From positions 124,001-188,000 of the forward strand of contig CAWFXI010000003.1 in assembly GCA_963819685.1 (NCBI GenBank): DNA of 64,000 nt. The letters are read 5' to 3'. Within the stretch, counting starts at the first letter, position 1; each line of letters begins with the position of its first letter. Positions 53,250-61,859 of this stretch are shown here, one piece after another. A program made the translations under genes and the position numbers. Source of the stretch: CAIUGU01 sp963819685. Its GTDB lineage: Bacteria; Pseudomonadota; Gammaproteobacteria; Steroidobacterales; Steroidobacteraceae. The notes below the pieces were generated by a model that saw nothing but the letters and a program-made list of their open reading frames with translations, had not been told where the DNA came from and ran no database searches.

Positions 53250-54000
53250 TTACATCTGGCGGAACAAATGGGCAAAGGTTTCACTGACGGTGAGGACTTC
53301 ACTGCGATCCTTGAGCTTCACGTTCAGGCGGCCGCCGAATTCCCGTGTCACACCGGCGATGGCGGCAACATTCACGACCGTCGAGCGGTGAATCTGCCAG
53401 AACAGGCCGGGATCGAGCTGGTCAAGCAACTCCTTGATCGATTTGCGGATGAGCGATTCGCCGCCGCGGGTCGCAACGATCGTATATTTGTTGTCGGCGC
53501 GGAAATAGCAGACCTCATCGACGGTGATCAGCTTGATGCTGTTGCCGGCGGACGCGTTGATCCAGCGCAGGTAGTTGTGCGTACCGCCGTTGTGGGTCAA
53601 CTCGGCAAGGATGTTCGAGAGGTCCGCGGGCGGTTGCAACAGGCGTTCGCGAATGCGCTGCACGGTGTCGACGAGGCGGACCATGTTGAAGGGCTTCAGG
53701 ACGTAGTCGAGAGCGCCGCGCTCAAAGGCGGAAACGGCATATTGGTCGTAGGCGGTCACGAACACCACATGGCTGTTGCGTGATGCATGCCGGGCAACAT
53801 CAAGGCCCGTCATGCCGGGCATCACGATGTCGAGAAACAGGATGGTGGGCGAGTGTTCGGCAATCAGCTGCAACGCTTCCAGGCCGTCACCGGCGCGGGC
53901 CACGATCTTCAGCTCCGGCCATAAACGGCCCAGCGTCTCCTCAAGCTCGGCTCTGAAGCAGCGGCTCGTCTTCGGCAATGAGGGCGGTGGGTGACATCAT
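53250..54000 (-). CDS. LytTR-family response regulator; one indel near the N-terminus
   Basis: The start is ATG 54000 or 53997, overlapping the kinase stop. The first codons read SPTALIAEDEPLL, then an extra base near 53954 shifts the frame; with it removed, RAELEETLGRLWPEL follows. The receiver has LFLDIVMPGMTGLDVA with the phospho-acceptor Asp and VTAYDQYAVSAFERGALDYVLKPF. The LytTR DNA-binding domain is at the C-terminus (ITVDEVCYFRADNKYTIV, WQIHRSTVVNVAAIAGVTRE). It would be phosphorylated by the kinase encoded immediately upstream and bind direct repeats near target promoters. About 249 residues when repaired. Confidence 0.88.
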
Positions 54001-55086
54001 GCGGCTAACGGCACGCGCACTGTGGCGACCACCCCGTGGGGTGCGTTGGGCGCGAACTCAAGGCTGGCACGATCCCCGAACATCGCTGCCAGCCGTGCGC
54101 GGGTATTGGCGAGCCCCACGCCGGTGCCGGAGGTGGGCGCCACACCGAACCCCAGCCCGGTATCCGCGACACTGGCGGACAGCATCTCAAGGTTCGTGCT
54201 GACTTGTACCAGCAGCGTGCCGCCGTCGGGCGCCGGCGTCAGCCCATGCTTGATGGCGTTTTCCACCAGCGTCAGCAGCATCATCGGGGGGAAGGGGACT
54301 TCACGCAGTTTCGCCGGGACCACGACGTCGTACCGGAGGCGCTCTCCCATTCTGATCTGCAGCACCGCGAGGTAAGCTGCCACGAGGTCGGCTTCCTGGC
54401 CGACGGTGGTCTCCGTATCGCGCAACCGGGGCAGCGCCGCGCGCAGATAGCGGGTCAGGTTTTCCAGCATCTGCAGTCCGTCGCCCAGGTTCGTCTGACA
54501 CAGGCGCTTCACGTTGGCCAGCGTATTGAACAGGAAATGCGGCTCGATCTGCGCGCGCAGCATCTGCAGGCGTGACCTCGGTCATCTGCCGGGAAAGGGC
54601 GATGCTCTCCAGCTGCGAGCGATGCAGTGAGGCGGCTGCCCGCGCTGCCCGTTCCTGCAGCTCATAAATCAGGACGACACCGCCAGAAATCGCGATCCAG
54701 TAGACGACATCCGTCAGGAAGCGCCGATCCAGTTCGACATCCTCGCTATAGTAGAGCTTCAGCAGCAGGGCGCCGCCGCAGGCACCGAGTAGCATGGCAG
54801 CGATGATCAGGACGATGCGAATCGTGCGACCTGCACGACGCCCCCCGGCATCGGCAAGACTCAGCCCTGCGAGGATAGGCAGCGCCATCAGCAGGCACTC
54901 GCCGAAGTAATCGAGCCAGGTCCGGAGGGCGGCACCAGGAAGGAACGGCTCGTAAAGCGTCGGCTGGAAGAAGGCCTGTGTGGAAACGAGCGTACAGATC
55001 GCCAGCGCCAGCCCAAGACGACGGAGCGCTCCTGGTCCCATCAGGGTCACCAGGACCTGCTTGGCCCGGCCTTGTCCTTCGACCAT
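53997..55086 (-). CDS. LytS-family membrane histidine kinase; one indel
   Basis: About 363 residues when an extra base near 54573 is removed (MTEVRLQMLRAQIEPHF). The N-terminal half has four hydrophobic segments (for example RLGLALAICTLVSTQAFF, LLMALPILAGLSLADAG, RIVLIIAAMLLGACGGALLL, YWIAISGGVVLIYEL) and a coiled coil. The His_kinase domain has AQIEPHFLFNTLANVK with the phospho-accepting His. The ATPase domain has LTLVENAIKHGL (N box), VADTGLGFG (G1) and GTGVGLANTRARLAAMFG (G2). It pairs with the LytTR regulator, whose start overlaps its stop. The signal is unknown; the neighbouring cupin is a candidate ligand binder. Confidence 0.9.
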
Positions 55087-55389
55087 CAGCCTATTCCCAG
55101 ACGCTTGAGGGTACTAAGCGTTGAACTTTTTCTGCGCCCGAACCATTCTGAGCCGGCGATCAGGTTACCCGCAATCCTGGCTGCGACGAACGCCGGAAAT
55201 CCGGTGCTGAAGCCGGGCAGGGGACGACGAAACCGGAAGTTCGGCTCCCACCGCAGCACGATTCACACCCCTGGCCCAGCCTTTCGCTCCTCTTTATTGC
55301 CGTTTCGTCGTATTTTTGTAGCGAAGCGCTCGCCGCGACTGCAGCGTCGCGGATGAGCTCGGGCGCTGTCCGCTACCCATGGGGGAATC
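55087..55389. other. divergent intergenic region, kinase / haloperoxidase
   Basis: 303 bases between divergent starts. It holds a CCGCGAC/GTCGCGG hairpin at 55333-55352 close to the haloperoxidase start, and an AT-richer stretch around 55290-55320 where a promoter could lie. I see no clear direct-repeat LytTR site and no gene. As the first intergenic region of the two-component operon, it is the natural place to look for autoregulation. Confidence 0.4.
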
Positions 55390-56649
55390 ATGCAAACATC
55401 CAGAACAGGAACAGACGCAAGACTGCTTACCCGGGCTTGCTACGCTGCGGTAATCGGTTTTGCCATCGGTTTATGCCGCCCGGCGGCAGCGGATGCGGTC
55501 ACCGACTGGAACAGGACTGCGGCAGAGATTGCTGCCAGCAGCCGGGGGATTGCTCCCGTCACCAACAGGGCAATGGCCATTGTGCAAACGGCCGTGTACG
55601 CAGCCACCAACAGCATCACCCATCGCTATCCAGCCATTGCTCACCAGCCCGAGGCAGATCGCGGGGCATCTGTCGATGCCGCTGTAGCCGCCGCCAACCA
55701 TGTCACTCTGGTGAATCTGTTTGCTGCACAAAGGCCAGCCATCGACACTTCCTACGCAGCGGCGCTGGCAAAGATTCCAGACAATGCAATGAAATCGGCC
55801 GGTGTCGCCGCCGGTGAAAAGGCCGCGACGGCTGTTCTCGAGGTGAGCAAACACGACGGGGCTGATGCCACCGAATCGTACCGACCCTACACAACCGCCG
55901 GCATGTACGTGCCGACGTTCCTGCCTGTCGCTACGCAATGGCCGCAGCGGAAGCCATGGCTGTTACAGAGCCCTTCGCAGTTCAGGCCCGGTCCTCCGCC
56001 CGCGCTCACCAGCGCCATCTGGGCGCGTGACTACAACGAGAGCAAGATTTTCGGCGGCGAGAAGAGCGAGCGCCGCACGGCTGAGCAAACCGCGATCGCC
56101 CGCTTCTGGGAAGCCGCGAGCCCGCCCATCTTCGGTGGCATCATCCAGTCGGTCGCCAGGCAGCCAGGAAGGGAAGTGACACAGAACGCCCGTCTGTTTG
56201 CGGCAGTTACACAGGCCATGGACGATGCAGCCATCGCCGTCATGGACGCGAAGTACACCTACAATTTCTGGCGGCCCGTCACCGCGATCCGCAATGGCGA
56301 CATCGACGGCAACGACGCGACGGAGCGGGATCCCTCGTGGTTGACCCTGCTCTTTACGCCACCCCATCCCGAGTATCCTTGTGCGCACTGCATTATGGCC
56401 AGCACGGTGGGAACTGTGCTGAAGGCGGAGCTCGGTTCTGGGGTTACGCCGCTGCTGACTACTAACAGCCCGACTGCCGACAACGCCGCGCGCAGTTGGG
56501 CAACCATTGACGAATTCGTTGCGGAAGTGTCCAACGCACGCATCTTCGGCGGCATGCACTACCGTAATTCGACGGAGGTCGGCAACGCCATGGGCAAGCA
56601 GATTGGCGAGCTCGCGGCTCAGAAATTCTCGCTTGGCACGAAGCCATAA
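55390..56649 (+). CDS. exported vanadium-dependent haloperoxidase / PAP2-like protein
   Basis: 419 residues with a signal peptide (VIGFAIGLCRPAAADAV). The helical bundle carries the three vanadate/phosphate-binding motifs of the haloperoxidase-acid phosphatase superfamily: KYTYNFWRPVTAIR (Lys, Arg), HPEYPCAHCIMAST (the usual PSGH is PCAH here) and GGMHYRNSTEVGNAMG (His, Arg). The early segment NRAMAIVQTAVYAATNSI fits the vanadium chloroperoxidase-like family. It may oxidise halides with hydrogen peroxide or act as a phosphatase; the cysteine-flanked motif makes activity uncertain. It is divergent from the kinase operon, so it is a possible target of it. Confidence 0.85.
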   Translation: MQTSRTGTDARLLTRACYAAVIGFAIGLCRPAAADAVTDWNRTAAEIAASSRGIAPVTNRAMAIVQTAVYAATNSITHRYPAIAHQPEADRGASVDAAVAAANHVTLVNLFAAQRPAIDTSYAAALAKIPDNAMKSAGVAAGEKAATAVLEVSKHDGADATESYRPYTTAGMYVPTFLPVATQWPQRKPWLLQSPSQFRPGPPPALTSAIWARDYNESKIFGGEKSERRTAEQTAIARFWEAASPPIFGGIIQSVARQPGREVTQNARLFAAVTQAMDDAAIAVMDAKYTYNFWRPVTAIRNGDIDGNDATERDPSWLTLLFTPPHPEYPCAHCIMASTVGTVLKAELGSGVTPLLTTNSPTADNAARSWATIDEFVAEVSNARIFGGMHYRNSTEVGNAMGKQIGELAAQKFSLGTKP

Positions 56650-56801
56650 CACTCCATGTGGCAGGCAATATGGTGGCGCAAATCCCCGCAAGAACAGGGA
56701 AACCCGTATCGAATCCCGCGTACCTGAATTAATCCAGCTCCGATGCCCCCCGGTCTCGTGCGAATATAGCCGTCAGCAGTCGGCAGGCGCGGGGATTGTA
56801 G

Positions 56802-57512
56802 ATGGACCATATCGGTGAAGTGGCATTCTGGGTTGCTCTGGCCAAGATCATCTGGGTGAACGTGCTGTTGTCCGGCGACAATGCGGTGGTGATCGCATTG
56901 GCAGCGCACAGCCTGCCTCTGGACCAGCGCAGGAAGGCCATCTTTGGCGGCAGCGCGGCAGCCATTTTGTTGCGTGTCGTCCTGACCACATTCGCTGTCA
57001 CTTTGCTGAATTATCCGTACCTGAAGATCGTGGGAGCGGTGTTGCTGTTCTACATCGGCGTGAAGCTGCTGGCGAGCGAGGAGGAGCACGAGGAAAGTAT
57101 CAAGTCCCACGACCATCTGTGGTCCGCGATCCGTACCATCCTGCTTGCTGATCTGGTGATGAGTCTCGACAACGTGCTTGCGGTTGCGGCTGCTGCCGAA
57201 AGCGGGCCAGCCGAATTGCGTCTGCTGCTGCTGATCATTGGTCTCGGGCTCTCGATCCCGCTCATCATCTTCGGCAGCACGTTGCTGTTGAATGTCATGG
57301 AGCGCTATCCCGTAATCATCACGCTGGGTGCGGCCTTGCTCGGATATGTGGCTGGCGAGATGCTGGTGAGCGATATGGCGCTTGAACCCTGGTTTGCCGC
57401 CCACGGCACAGCATCTTCGACCATTCTTGAAATAGGCGGTGCGGTAGCTGTAGTAGTGGTCGGCCAGTGGCTCGCGCGCAGCAAGCGGGACGAAGCAACA
57501 ACCATAGAATGA
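56802..57512 (+). CDS. TerC/YjbE-family integral membrane protein
   Basis: 236 residues with seven predicted membrane helices. The two family half-motifs are present: WVNVLLSGDNAVVIALAAH and LADLVMSLDNVLAVAAAAE, whose aspartates are thought to line the metal path. TerC-family proteins are implicated in Mn2+ export and in metallation of exported enzymes; YjbE-type members are the closest match. I looked for a yybP-ykoY manganese riboswitch in the 152-base leader and do not see its core. The gene is convergent with serC across the repeat at 57515-57698. Confidence 0.9.
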   Translation: MDHIGEVAFWVALAKIIWVNVLLSGDNAVVIALAAHSLPLDQRRKAIFGGSAAAILLRVVLTTFAVTLLNYPYLKIVGAVLLFYIGVKLLASEEEHEESIKSHDHLWSAIRTILLADLVMSLDNVLAVAAAAESGPAELRLLLLIIGLGLSIPLIIFGSTLLLNVMERYPVIITLGAALLGYVAGEMLVSDMALEPWFAAHGTASSTILEIGGAVAVVVVGQWLARSKRDEATTIE

Positions 57513-57514
57513 AA

Positions 57515-57698
57515 GCGGCCGGCTTTGCCGGCAAATGGCCTCCGGCGAATGGCCGCTGGCAAATGGCCGACTCGCGTCAGCAAATCGGAATCTGCTCTGG
57601 TTTGCTCGCGGCGCGAGCCATTTGTCGCGTCTGCGACCGTTTGCCGAAGGCCATTTGCCGACGAAGTCGGCCGGTCGCTTCCGTTCGCTTCCGATCGG
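57515..57698. repeat. 14-bp GGCAAATGGCC repeats and their inverted copies
   Basis: GGCAAATGGCC-like units occur at 57530-57540, 57544-57554 and 57558-57568 with a 14-base period, after a GCCGGCTTTGCCGGC hairpin. Complementary GGCCATTTGCC units lie at 57649-57659, and a degenerate one near 57616, so the whole region can fold back on itself. It fills the gap between two convergent genes and may be a two-way terminator of the same class as 23266-23409 and 49495-49608. Confidence 0.65.
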
Positions 57699-58817
57699 TC
57701 AGGTCTTCCTGACTTCCTCATATCCCCATTCCAGCCACGGCAGCATCTTGTCGATGTCGCTGCGTTCGACGGTGGCGCCGCACCAGAAGCGCAGGCCGGG
57801 AGGAGCGTCCTTGTAGGCGCCGCAATCGAAGGCAGCCTTTTCGGTCTCAAGCAGCTTGACAAGCTTCTTCACCTGGTCGGGCGTCAAGTCGACCGTAAAG
57901 CACACGGAGGTGTTCGACCGGTATTCCTTCTTGTCGGCCAGGAAGTGAATCCACGGGTGAGAAGCGACAAACGTTTCGAACGCGGCGAGATTGTCTTCAC
58001 TGCGCTTGATCAGACCGGGCAGGCCACCGACCGACTTCGCCCAGGCCAATGCGTCGAGGTAATCCTCGTTGGCCAGCATCGACGGCGTATTGATCGTCGA
58101 GCCTTCGAATACTTCCTCGAGCAGCTTGCCACCCTTCGTGAGACGAAAGATCTTGGGTAATGGCCAGGCAGGCTTGTAGCTTTCCAGACGTTGGACAGCG
58201 CGGGGGGACAGCACGAGCACGCCATGAGCGGCTTCACCCCCCAACACCTTTTGCCACGAGAACGTGACGACATCGAGCCTGGACCACGGCAGATCCATCG
58301 CGAATACGGCGCTCGTTGCGTCGCAGAACGTCAGGCCCTCGCGGTTGTCACTGATCCAGTTGCCGTTTGGAGTCTTGACGCCGCTGGTCGTGCCGTTCCA
58401 CGTAAACAGAATGTCATGCGCGGGATTGGCTTGCGACAGATCCGGCAGGCGTCCGTAGTCAGCGCGAAAGATGCGCGTATTCGGCAGCTTCAGCTGCTTC
58501 TCGAGGTCGGTCACCCAGCCTTCACCGAAAGATTCCCACGTGAACGCATCCACAGGCCTTGCACCCAGCATCGACCACATCGCCATTTCGAATGCACCGG
58601 TGTCTGATGCCGGCACAATGCCGACGCGATAGTCGGCAGGAATGCCGAGAACGGCTTTGGTTTCCGCGATTGACCTGGCGAGCCGGTTCTTGCCGAGGCC
58701 GGAGCGATGCGAGCGACCCAGAACGTCGGTGGGCAACGCAGCCAGCGAGTAGCCGGGACGCTTGGCGCAGGGACCGGAGGAAAAATTAGGGACGTTGGGC
58801 TTGACAGTGGGTTTCAT
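57699..58817 (-). CDS. serC: phosphoserine aminotransferase
   Basis: 372 residues of the SerC group found in alphaproteobacteria, archaea and some gammaproteobacteria: VPNFSSGPCAKRPGY at the N-terminus, LGRSHRSGLGKNRLARSI, GIVPASDTGAFEMAMWSM, and the PLP lysine in DVVTFSWQKVLGGEAAHG. GLRFWCGATVE near the C-terminus binds substrate. It converts 3-phosphohydroxypyruvate and glutamate to phosphoserine for serine and pyridoxal biosynthesis. No serA or serB is adjacent. The start at 58817 (MKPTVKPNVPNFSSGP) fits the family's short lead. Confidence 0.95.
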   Translation of the reverse strand: MKPTVKPNVPNFSSGPCAKRPGYSLAALPTDVLGRSHRSGLGKNRLARSIAETKAVLGIPADYRVGIVPASDTGAFEMAMWSMLGARPVDAFTWESFGEGWVTDLEKQLKLPNTRIFRADYGRLPDLSQANPAHDILFTWNGTTSGVKTPNGNWISDNREGLTFCDATSAVFAMDLPWSRLDVVTFSWQKVLGGEAAHGVLVLSPRAVQRLESYKPAWPLPKIFRLTKGGKLLEEVFEGSTINTPSMLANEDYLDALAWAKSVGGLPGLIKRSEDNLAAFETFVASHPWIHFLADKKEYRSNTSVCFTVDLTPDQVKKLVKLLETEKAAFDCGAYKDAPPGLRFWCGATVERSDIDKMLPWLEWGYEEVRKT

Positions 58818-58846
58818 GGAGTCGCTTCAATGAGGAACGTGCGAAA

Positions 58847-60607
58847 TTAACGGCCGAACAAAGTATCGAGATCTGCTGCATCGAGCAAGCGCCATTGTCC
58901 CACGGGCAGGTCGCCCAGCGTCAACCCGCCGAGGCGGCTGCGATGCAAGGCCTCAACGTGATTGCCGACGGCAGCGAACATGCGGCGGGCCTGGTGGTAG
59001 CGTCCTTCAGTCAGCGTCAGGCGGGCATGGCGCTTGTCCAGCACTTCAAGTACGGCAGGAGCCAGCGGAGTCTTTTCGGATTCCAGCATCATCTTGCCGC
59101 TCGCAAACTTCTCCGCTTCGTTGCCGCGCAAGTCGCGCGCCAGCGTTGCCTCGTAGACTTTCTTCAGCTGCGATTTGGGATGCACGATCCGGTGCAGCAG
59201 AGCGCCGTCGTCAGTCATCAGCAGCAACCCCGTTGTGTCGCGATCGAGTCGGCCAACGGTCGCCACGACCGGCGAACGTTCGCGGAACCGGGGTGGCAGC
59301 AGTTCGTAGACGATTCCACCCGGATCCTTCGTCGAACAGGTGTAGCCGACCGGCTTGTGCAGCATCAACGTTAACCCCGGTGGTGGATCCAGAGGCTCGC
59401 CATCCAGCCGGATATCTGCATGGTCCACCTTGTCGTCGACATACAGCACCTCGCCCTGGGCGTTGGTGATGCGTCCCTCACGAAACATCGACGCCACCTG
59501 CTTGCGGCTCCCGTAGCCCAGGTTAGCGATCAGTTTGACGAGTCTCAGAATCGAGCGGGACTTCTTGACAGCTTCGATTATCTTGAACCCATCCTGCTCT
59601 GCCACTTTGCGGATGCGGCCAAAATGAACGGTGAGTACAGCTTCGTAGGGCAGGTGACGGTTGGCGACGAGCCACAAACTGCCTCCCGCATTGAGCGACG
59701 CGGCGGCCACTGCAATGAATCGCTGCCCTATGTCAGGACGGTCGGCGCGGTTCTGAGTATGGAAGGGCGGGTTGGTCACGATGACATCGTAACGGCGGGG
59801 CAGCCCCGCCGTTACATCGTGCCAGTAAAATCCAATCTTCGCGCGCGCGGCTTGAGAAGCGAGATTGAGCTTTGCTACATCGAGAGCGCGGCCCTCCGCC
59901 TCATACAGATCAAGCGCCGTGATCGCAGGGCACCGTTGCAGCAATTCCGCTGACAGGAAGCCAAAGCCCGCTCCCAGATCTGCTGCGACACCGTGCAGGT
60001 CTGTCGGTAGATGGTCAGCCAGCAGCTTTGACGCCGGATCGATGCGATCCCACGCAAAGATGCCTGGTCTGCTGACGAAGCGTCCGTCGGCAATCGGTCG
60101 AATGGCATCCAGTTCAATCCAGTCCGCAGCGAGTTTCGGGTCCGCGGCGCCATTCAGCGGCGGTGACCAGAATACCCGGCACTTGTTCTTGACCATCGAA
60201 TCCACGGAACCCGCAATCCTGGCGAGATCTGCTTCCGCAGAGCGCGCGCCTTCATTGTTGCTGACGCTGGCTACGACAATGCCGCCCGGCTGTATCGATG
60301 CGATGGCGCGGGCCATCAATGCCCGTGATTCATCACGCTGCCGGGGTGGCAACAACAGAACCAGTGGATAAGTCGCCGCAGGGTCTGTATTGCCAGCCGT
60401 CACTGCATACCCTGTCCGCTCCAGTGCTTCGGCATCGGGTCTGAAACTCTGTTCGCAGACGAGGCCAGGCAGCGGTTGCTGCTGCAGAGGCCAGCCGCTA
60501 CGGGCGCGCAGGAACAACGCTCCGCCTTGAGGCCAGCGCAGGCGCCCGGTGGTGAACGGCAGCATGAGCGTTTCGAGCGCCGCGTCTTCGGTTCGGGCTG
60601 AGCACAT
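58847..60607 (-). CDS. RsmC-like 16S rRNA methyltransferase in frame with RsuA-like pseudouridine synthase
   Basis: A 586-residue frame with two rRNA-modification enzymes. Residues 1 to ~355 are RsmC-like: a degenerate N-terminal domain, then DLGAGFGFLSAELLQRCP (SAM site) and the catalytic VTNPPFHTQ. From ~357 an RsuA-type enzyme begins at RLVKLIANLGYGSRKQVA (S4 domain) with GRLDRDTTGLLLMTDDG (catalytic Asp) and GRYHQARRMFAAVGNHVEALHR. E. coli RsmC methylates G1207 and RsuA makes pseudouridine 516, both in 16S rRNA, so a fusion is functionally sensible. The junction (near 59545) reads KKSRSILRLVK with a CTGAGA; a one-base change there would produce separate genes, and indel errors occur elsewhere in this window. 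The alternative start is Met15 (60565). Confidence 0.82.
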   Translation of the reverse strand: MCSARTEDAALETLMLPFTTGRLRWPQGGALFLRARSGWPLQQQPLPGLVCEQSFRPDAEALERTGYAVTAGNTDPAATYPLVLLLPPRQRDESRALMARAIASIQPGGIVVASVSNNEGARSAEADLARIAGSVDSMVKNKCRVFWSPPLNGAADPKLAADWIELDAIRPIADGRFVSRPGIFAWDRIDPASKLLADHLPTDLHGVAADLGAGFGFLSAELLQRCPAITALDLYEAEGRALDVAKLNLASQAARAKIGFYWHDVTAGLPRRYDVIVTNPPFHTQNRADRPDIGQRFIAVAAASLNAGGSLWLVANRHLPYEAVLTVHFGRIRKVAEQDGFKIIEAVKKSRSILRLVKLIANLGYGSRKQVASMFREGRITNAQGEVLYVDDKVDHADIRLDGEPLDPPPGLTLMLHKPVGYTCSTKDPGGIVYELLPPRFRERSPVVATVGRLDRDTTGLLLMTDDGALLHRIVHPKSQLKKVYEATLARDLRGNEAEKFASGKMMLESEKTPLAPAVLEVLDKRHARLTLTEGRYHQARRMFAAVGNHVEALHRSRLGGLTLGDLPVGQWRLLDAADLDTLFGR

Positions 60608-60735
60608 CGTGAATTGAATAAGGGAAAGGACGAAGGGCCGTCTATTCTAGCGACTGATGCGCGGGATAGCTTTACAAGTGGCGCGCTTACCAGAAGAATT
60701 CCACCCCCGTTGACTCTCCAAGTAAAGGACCGCGC

Positions 60736-61347
60736 ATGCGCCTGTACCACAATCCGCTGTCATCGAGCGCCAGGCGCGCGCTGATGACCGCCATTCACCT
60801 CGGCGTGAAGTTCGAGTCCGTGATCATCGACCTGTCGAAACCCGAGCAGCGGCGGCAACTCGAACAGGTGAATCCGAACGCCAAAGTGCCGGTGCTGGTC
60901 GATGGCGACTTCGTGCTGTGGGAGTCCTACGCAATCATGCAATACCTTGCTGATCGCACGCCCGGGCAGACAGTGTTACCCAAAGAGGCTCGAGCTCGCG
61001 CAGAGGTGAATCGCTGGATGTTCTGGAGCGCCAGTCATTTCGCGCCCGCCATTGGCATCCTGGGCTGGGAAAACTGGATGAAGGGCCTGGTCGGCGCCGG
61101 TGCGCCGGATGCGCGCGAGGTGGAGCGAGGCGAAGTCGAAGTCGCGAAGTACGCGCCCATTCTCGATGCTCATCTCGCGGGACGTGACTGGCTTTGTGGC
61201 AACGATGTCACGCTCGCTGACCTCGCGATTGCGCCTGTCCTGATGGTGGCGGACGTCGCCCGACTGCCTGTCAGGCAGTACGCGAATCTGCAGACCTGGT
61301 ATGCACGTGTCCGTGAACTGGACGCGTGGCAGAAGACCAGTCTCTAG
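60736..61347 (+). CDS. glutathione S-transferase family protein
   Basis: 203 residues with AAGGA seven bases before the ATG. The N-terminal thioredoxin-like domain has LYHNPLSSSARRALMTAIH (glutathione-site Ser/Asn), NPNAKVPVLVDGDFVLWES with the cis-proline and the ES pair that binds the gamma-glutamyl group, and AIMQYLADR. The C-terminal helical domain has LAGRDWLCGNDVTLADLAIA, the N-capping box. The substrate is unknown. It is divergent from the RsmC-RsuA gene and convergent with the Hpt gene, only 3 bases from it. Confidence 0.93.
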   Translation: MRLYHNPLSSSARRALMTAIHLGVKFESVIIDLSKPEQRRQLEQVNPNAKVPVLVDGDFVLWESYAIMQYLADRTPGQTVLPKEARARAEVNRWMFWSASHFAPAIGILGWENWMKGLVGAGAPDAREVERGEVEVAKYAPILDAHLAGRDWLCGNDVTLADLAIAPVLMVADVARLPVRQYANLQTWYARVRELDAWQKTSL

Positions 61348-61350
61348 AAC

Positions 61351-61737
61351 CTACCGCTGGGCGGTGCGGTTCTCGTCCGGCCATTCCACGCGCTTGTCTG
61401 CGGAGCGGCGCGCACGGCTCGCGGCGCCGTCATGCAGCGCATCCCCGAGGTCGATCAGGTGTCGATCGAGCAATGCAAGATCCCAGGTGCAGGGATCGGC
61501 TGAGAATGACTGGAGGAGCGAGCTGATCTTGCCGGCCACTGCACTCACCGAGTCAAAGCCGAACATGGCCGCTGACCCGTAAAGCTGATGCGTCAGATGC
61601 TCGAGATCGGCGAGGCAGGGATATTCGCCTTCATGGATGCGGGCTGCCAATGCCTGAACGTCGCTTAACTGCTCGAGAGCCGCCCGGATATAGCGGGTAC
61701 CGATCTCATGAAGCTGCTTCTGTGTGCGAATGTCCAT
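61351..61737 (-). CDS. Hpt domain phosphotransfer protein
   Basis: 128 residues forming a single Hpt four-helix bundle. The phospho-accepting histidine is in LEHLTHQLYGSAAMFGFD, matching the HxLKGxAxxxG pattern with Gln/Tyr substitutions. The C-terminal tail is basic. Such proteins relay phosphate between a hybrid kinase and a response regulator. Neither is adjacent, so it is an orphan; the receiver-only membrane protein at 28269 is one conceivable partner in this window, but nothing links them directly. Confidence 0.85.
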   Translation of the reverse strand: MDIRTQKQLHEIGTRYIRAALEQLSDVQALAARIHEGEYPCLADLEHLTHQLYGSAAMFGFDSVSAVAGKISSLLQSFSADPCTWDLALLDRHLIDLGDALHDGAASRARRSADKRVEWPDENRTAQR

Positions 61738-61859
61738 GGTCCCTTTCTAACCCCGGATTGCCTGATGGGCAGGGAACGGCGTCGCAATCCGCTGTGCTCA
61801 TTGAGCGGAAGGGCGGACTGGTACCATCCGCGAACCGATTCTGACACGGAAACCAGGCA

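Noticed and set aside
56650..56801. Possible yybP-ykoY manganese riboswitch upstream of the TerC-family gene
   Set aside because: TerC-family genes often carry one, but I could not find the conserved core loops in this leader.
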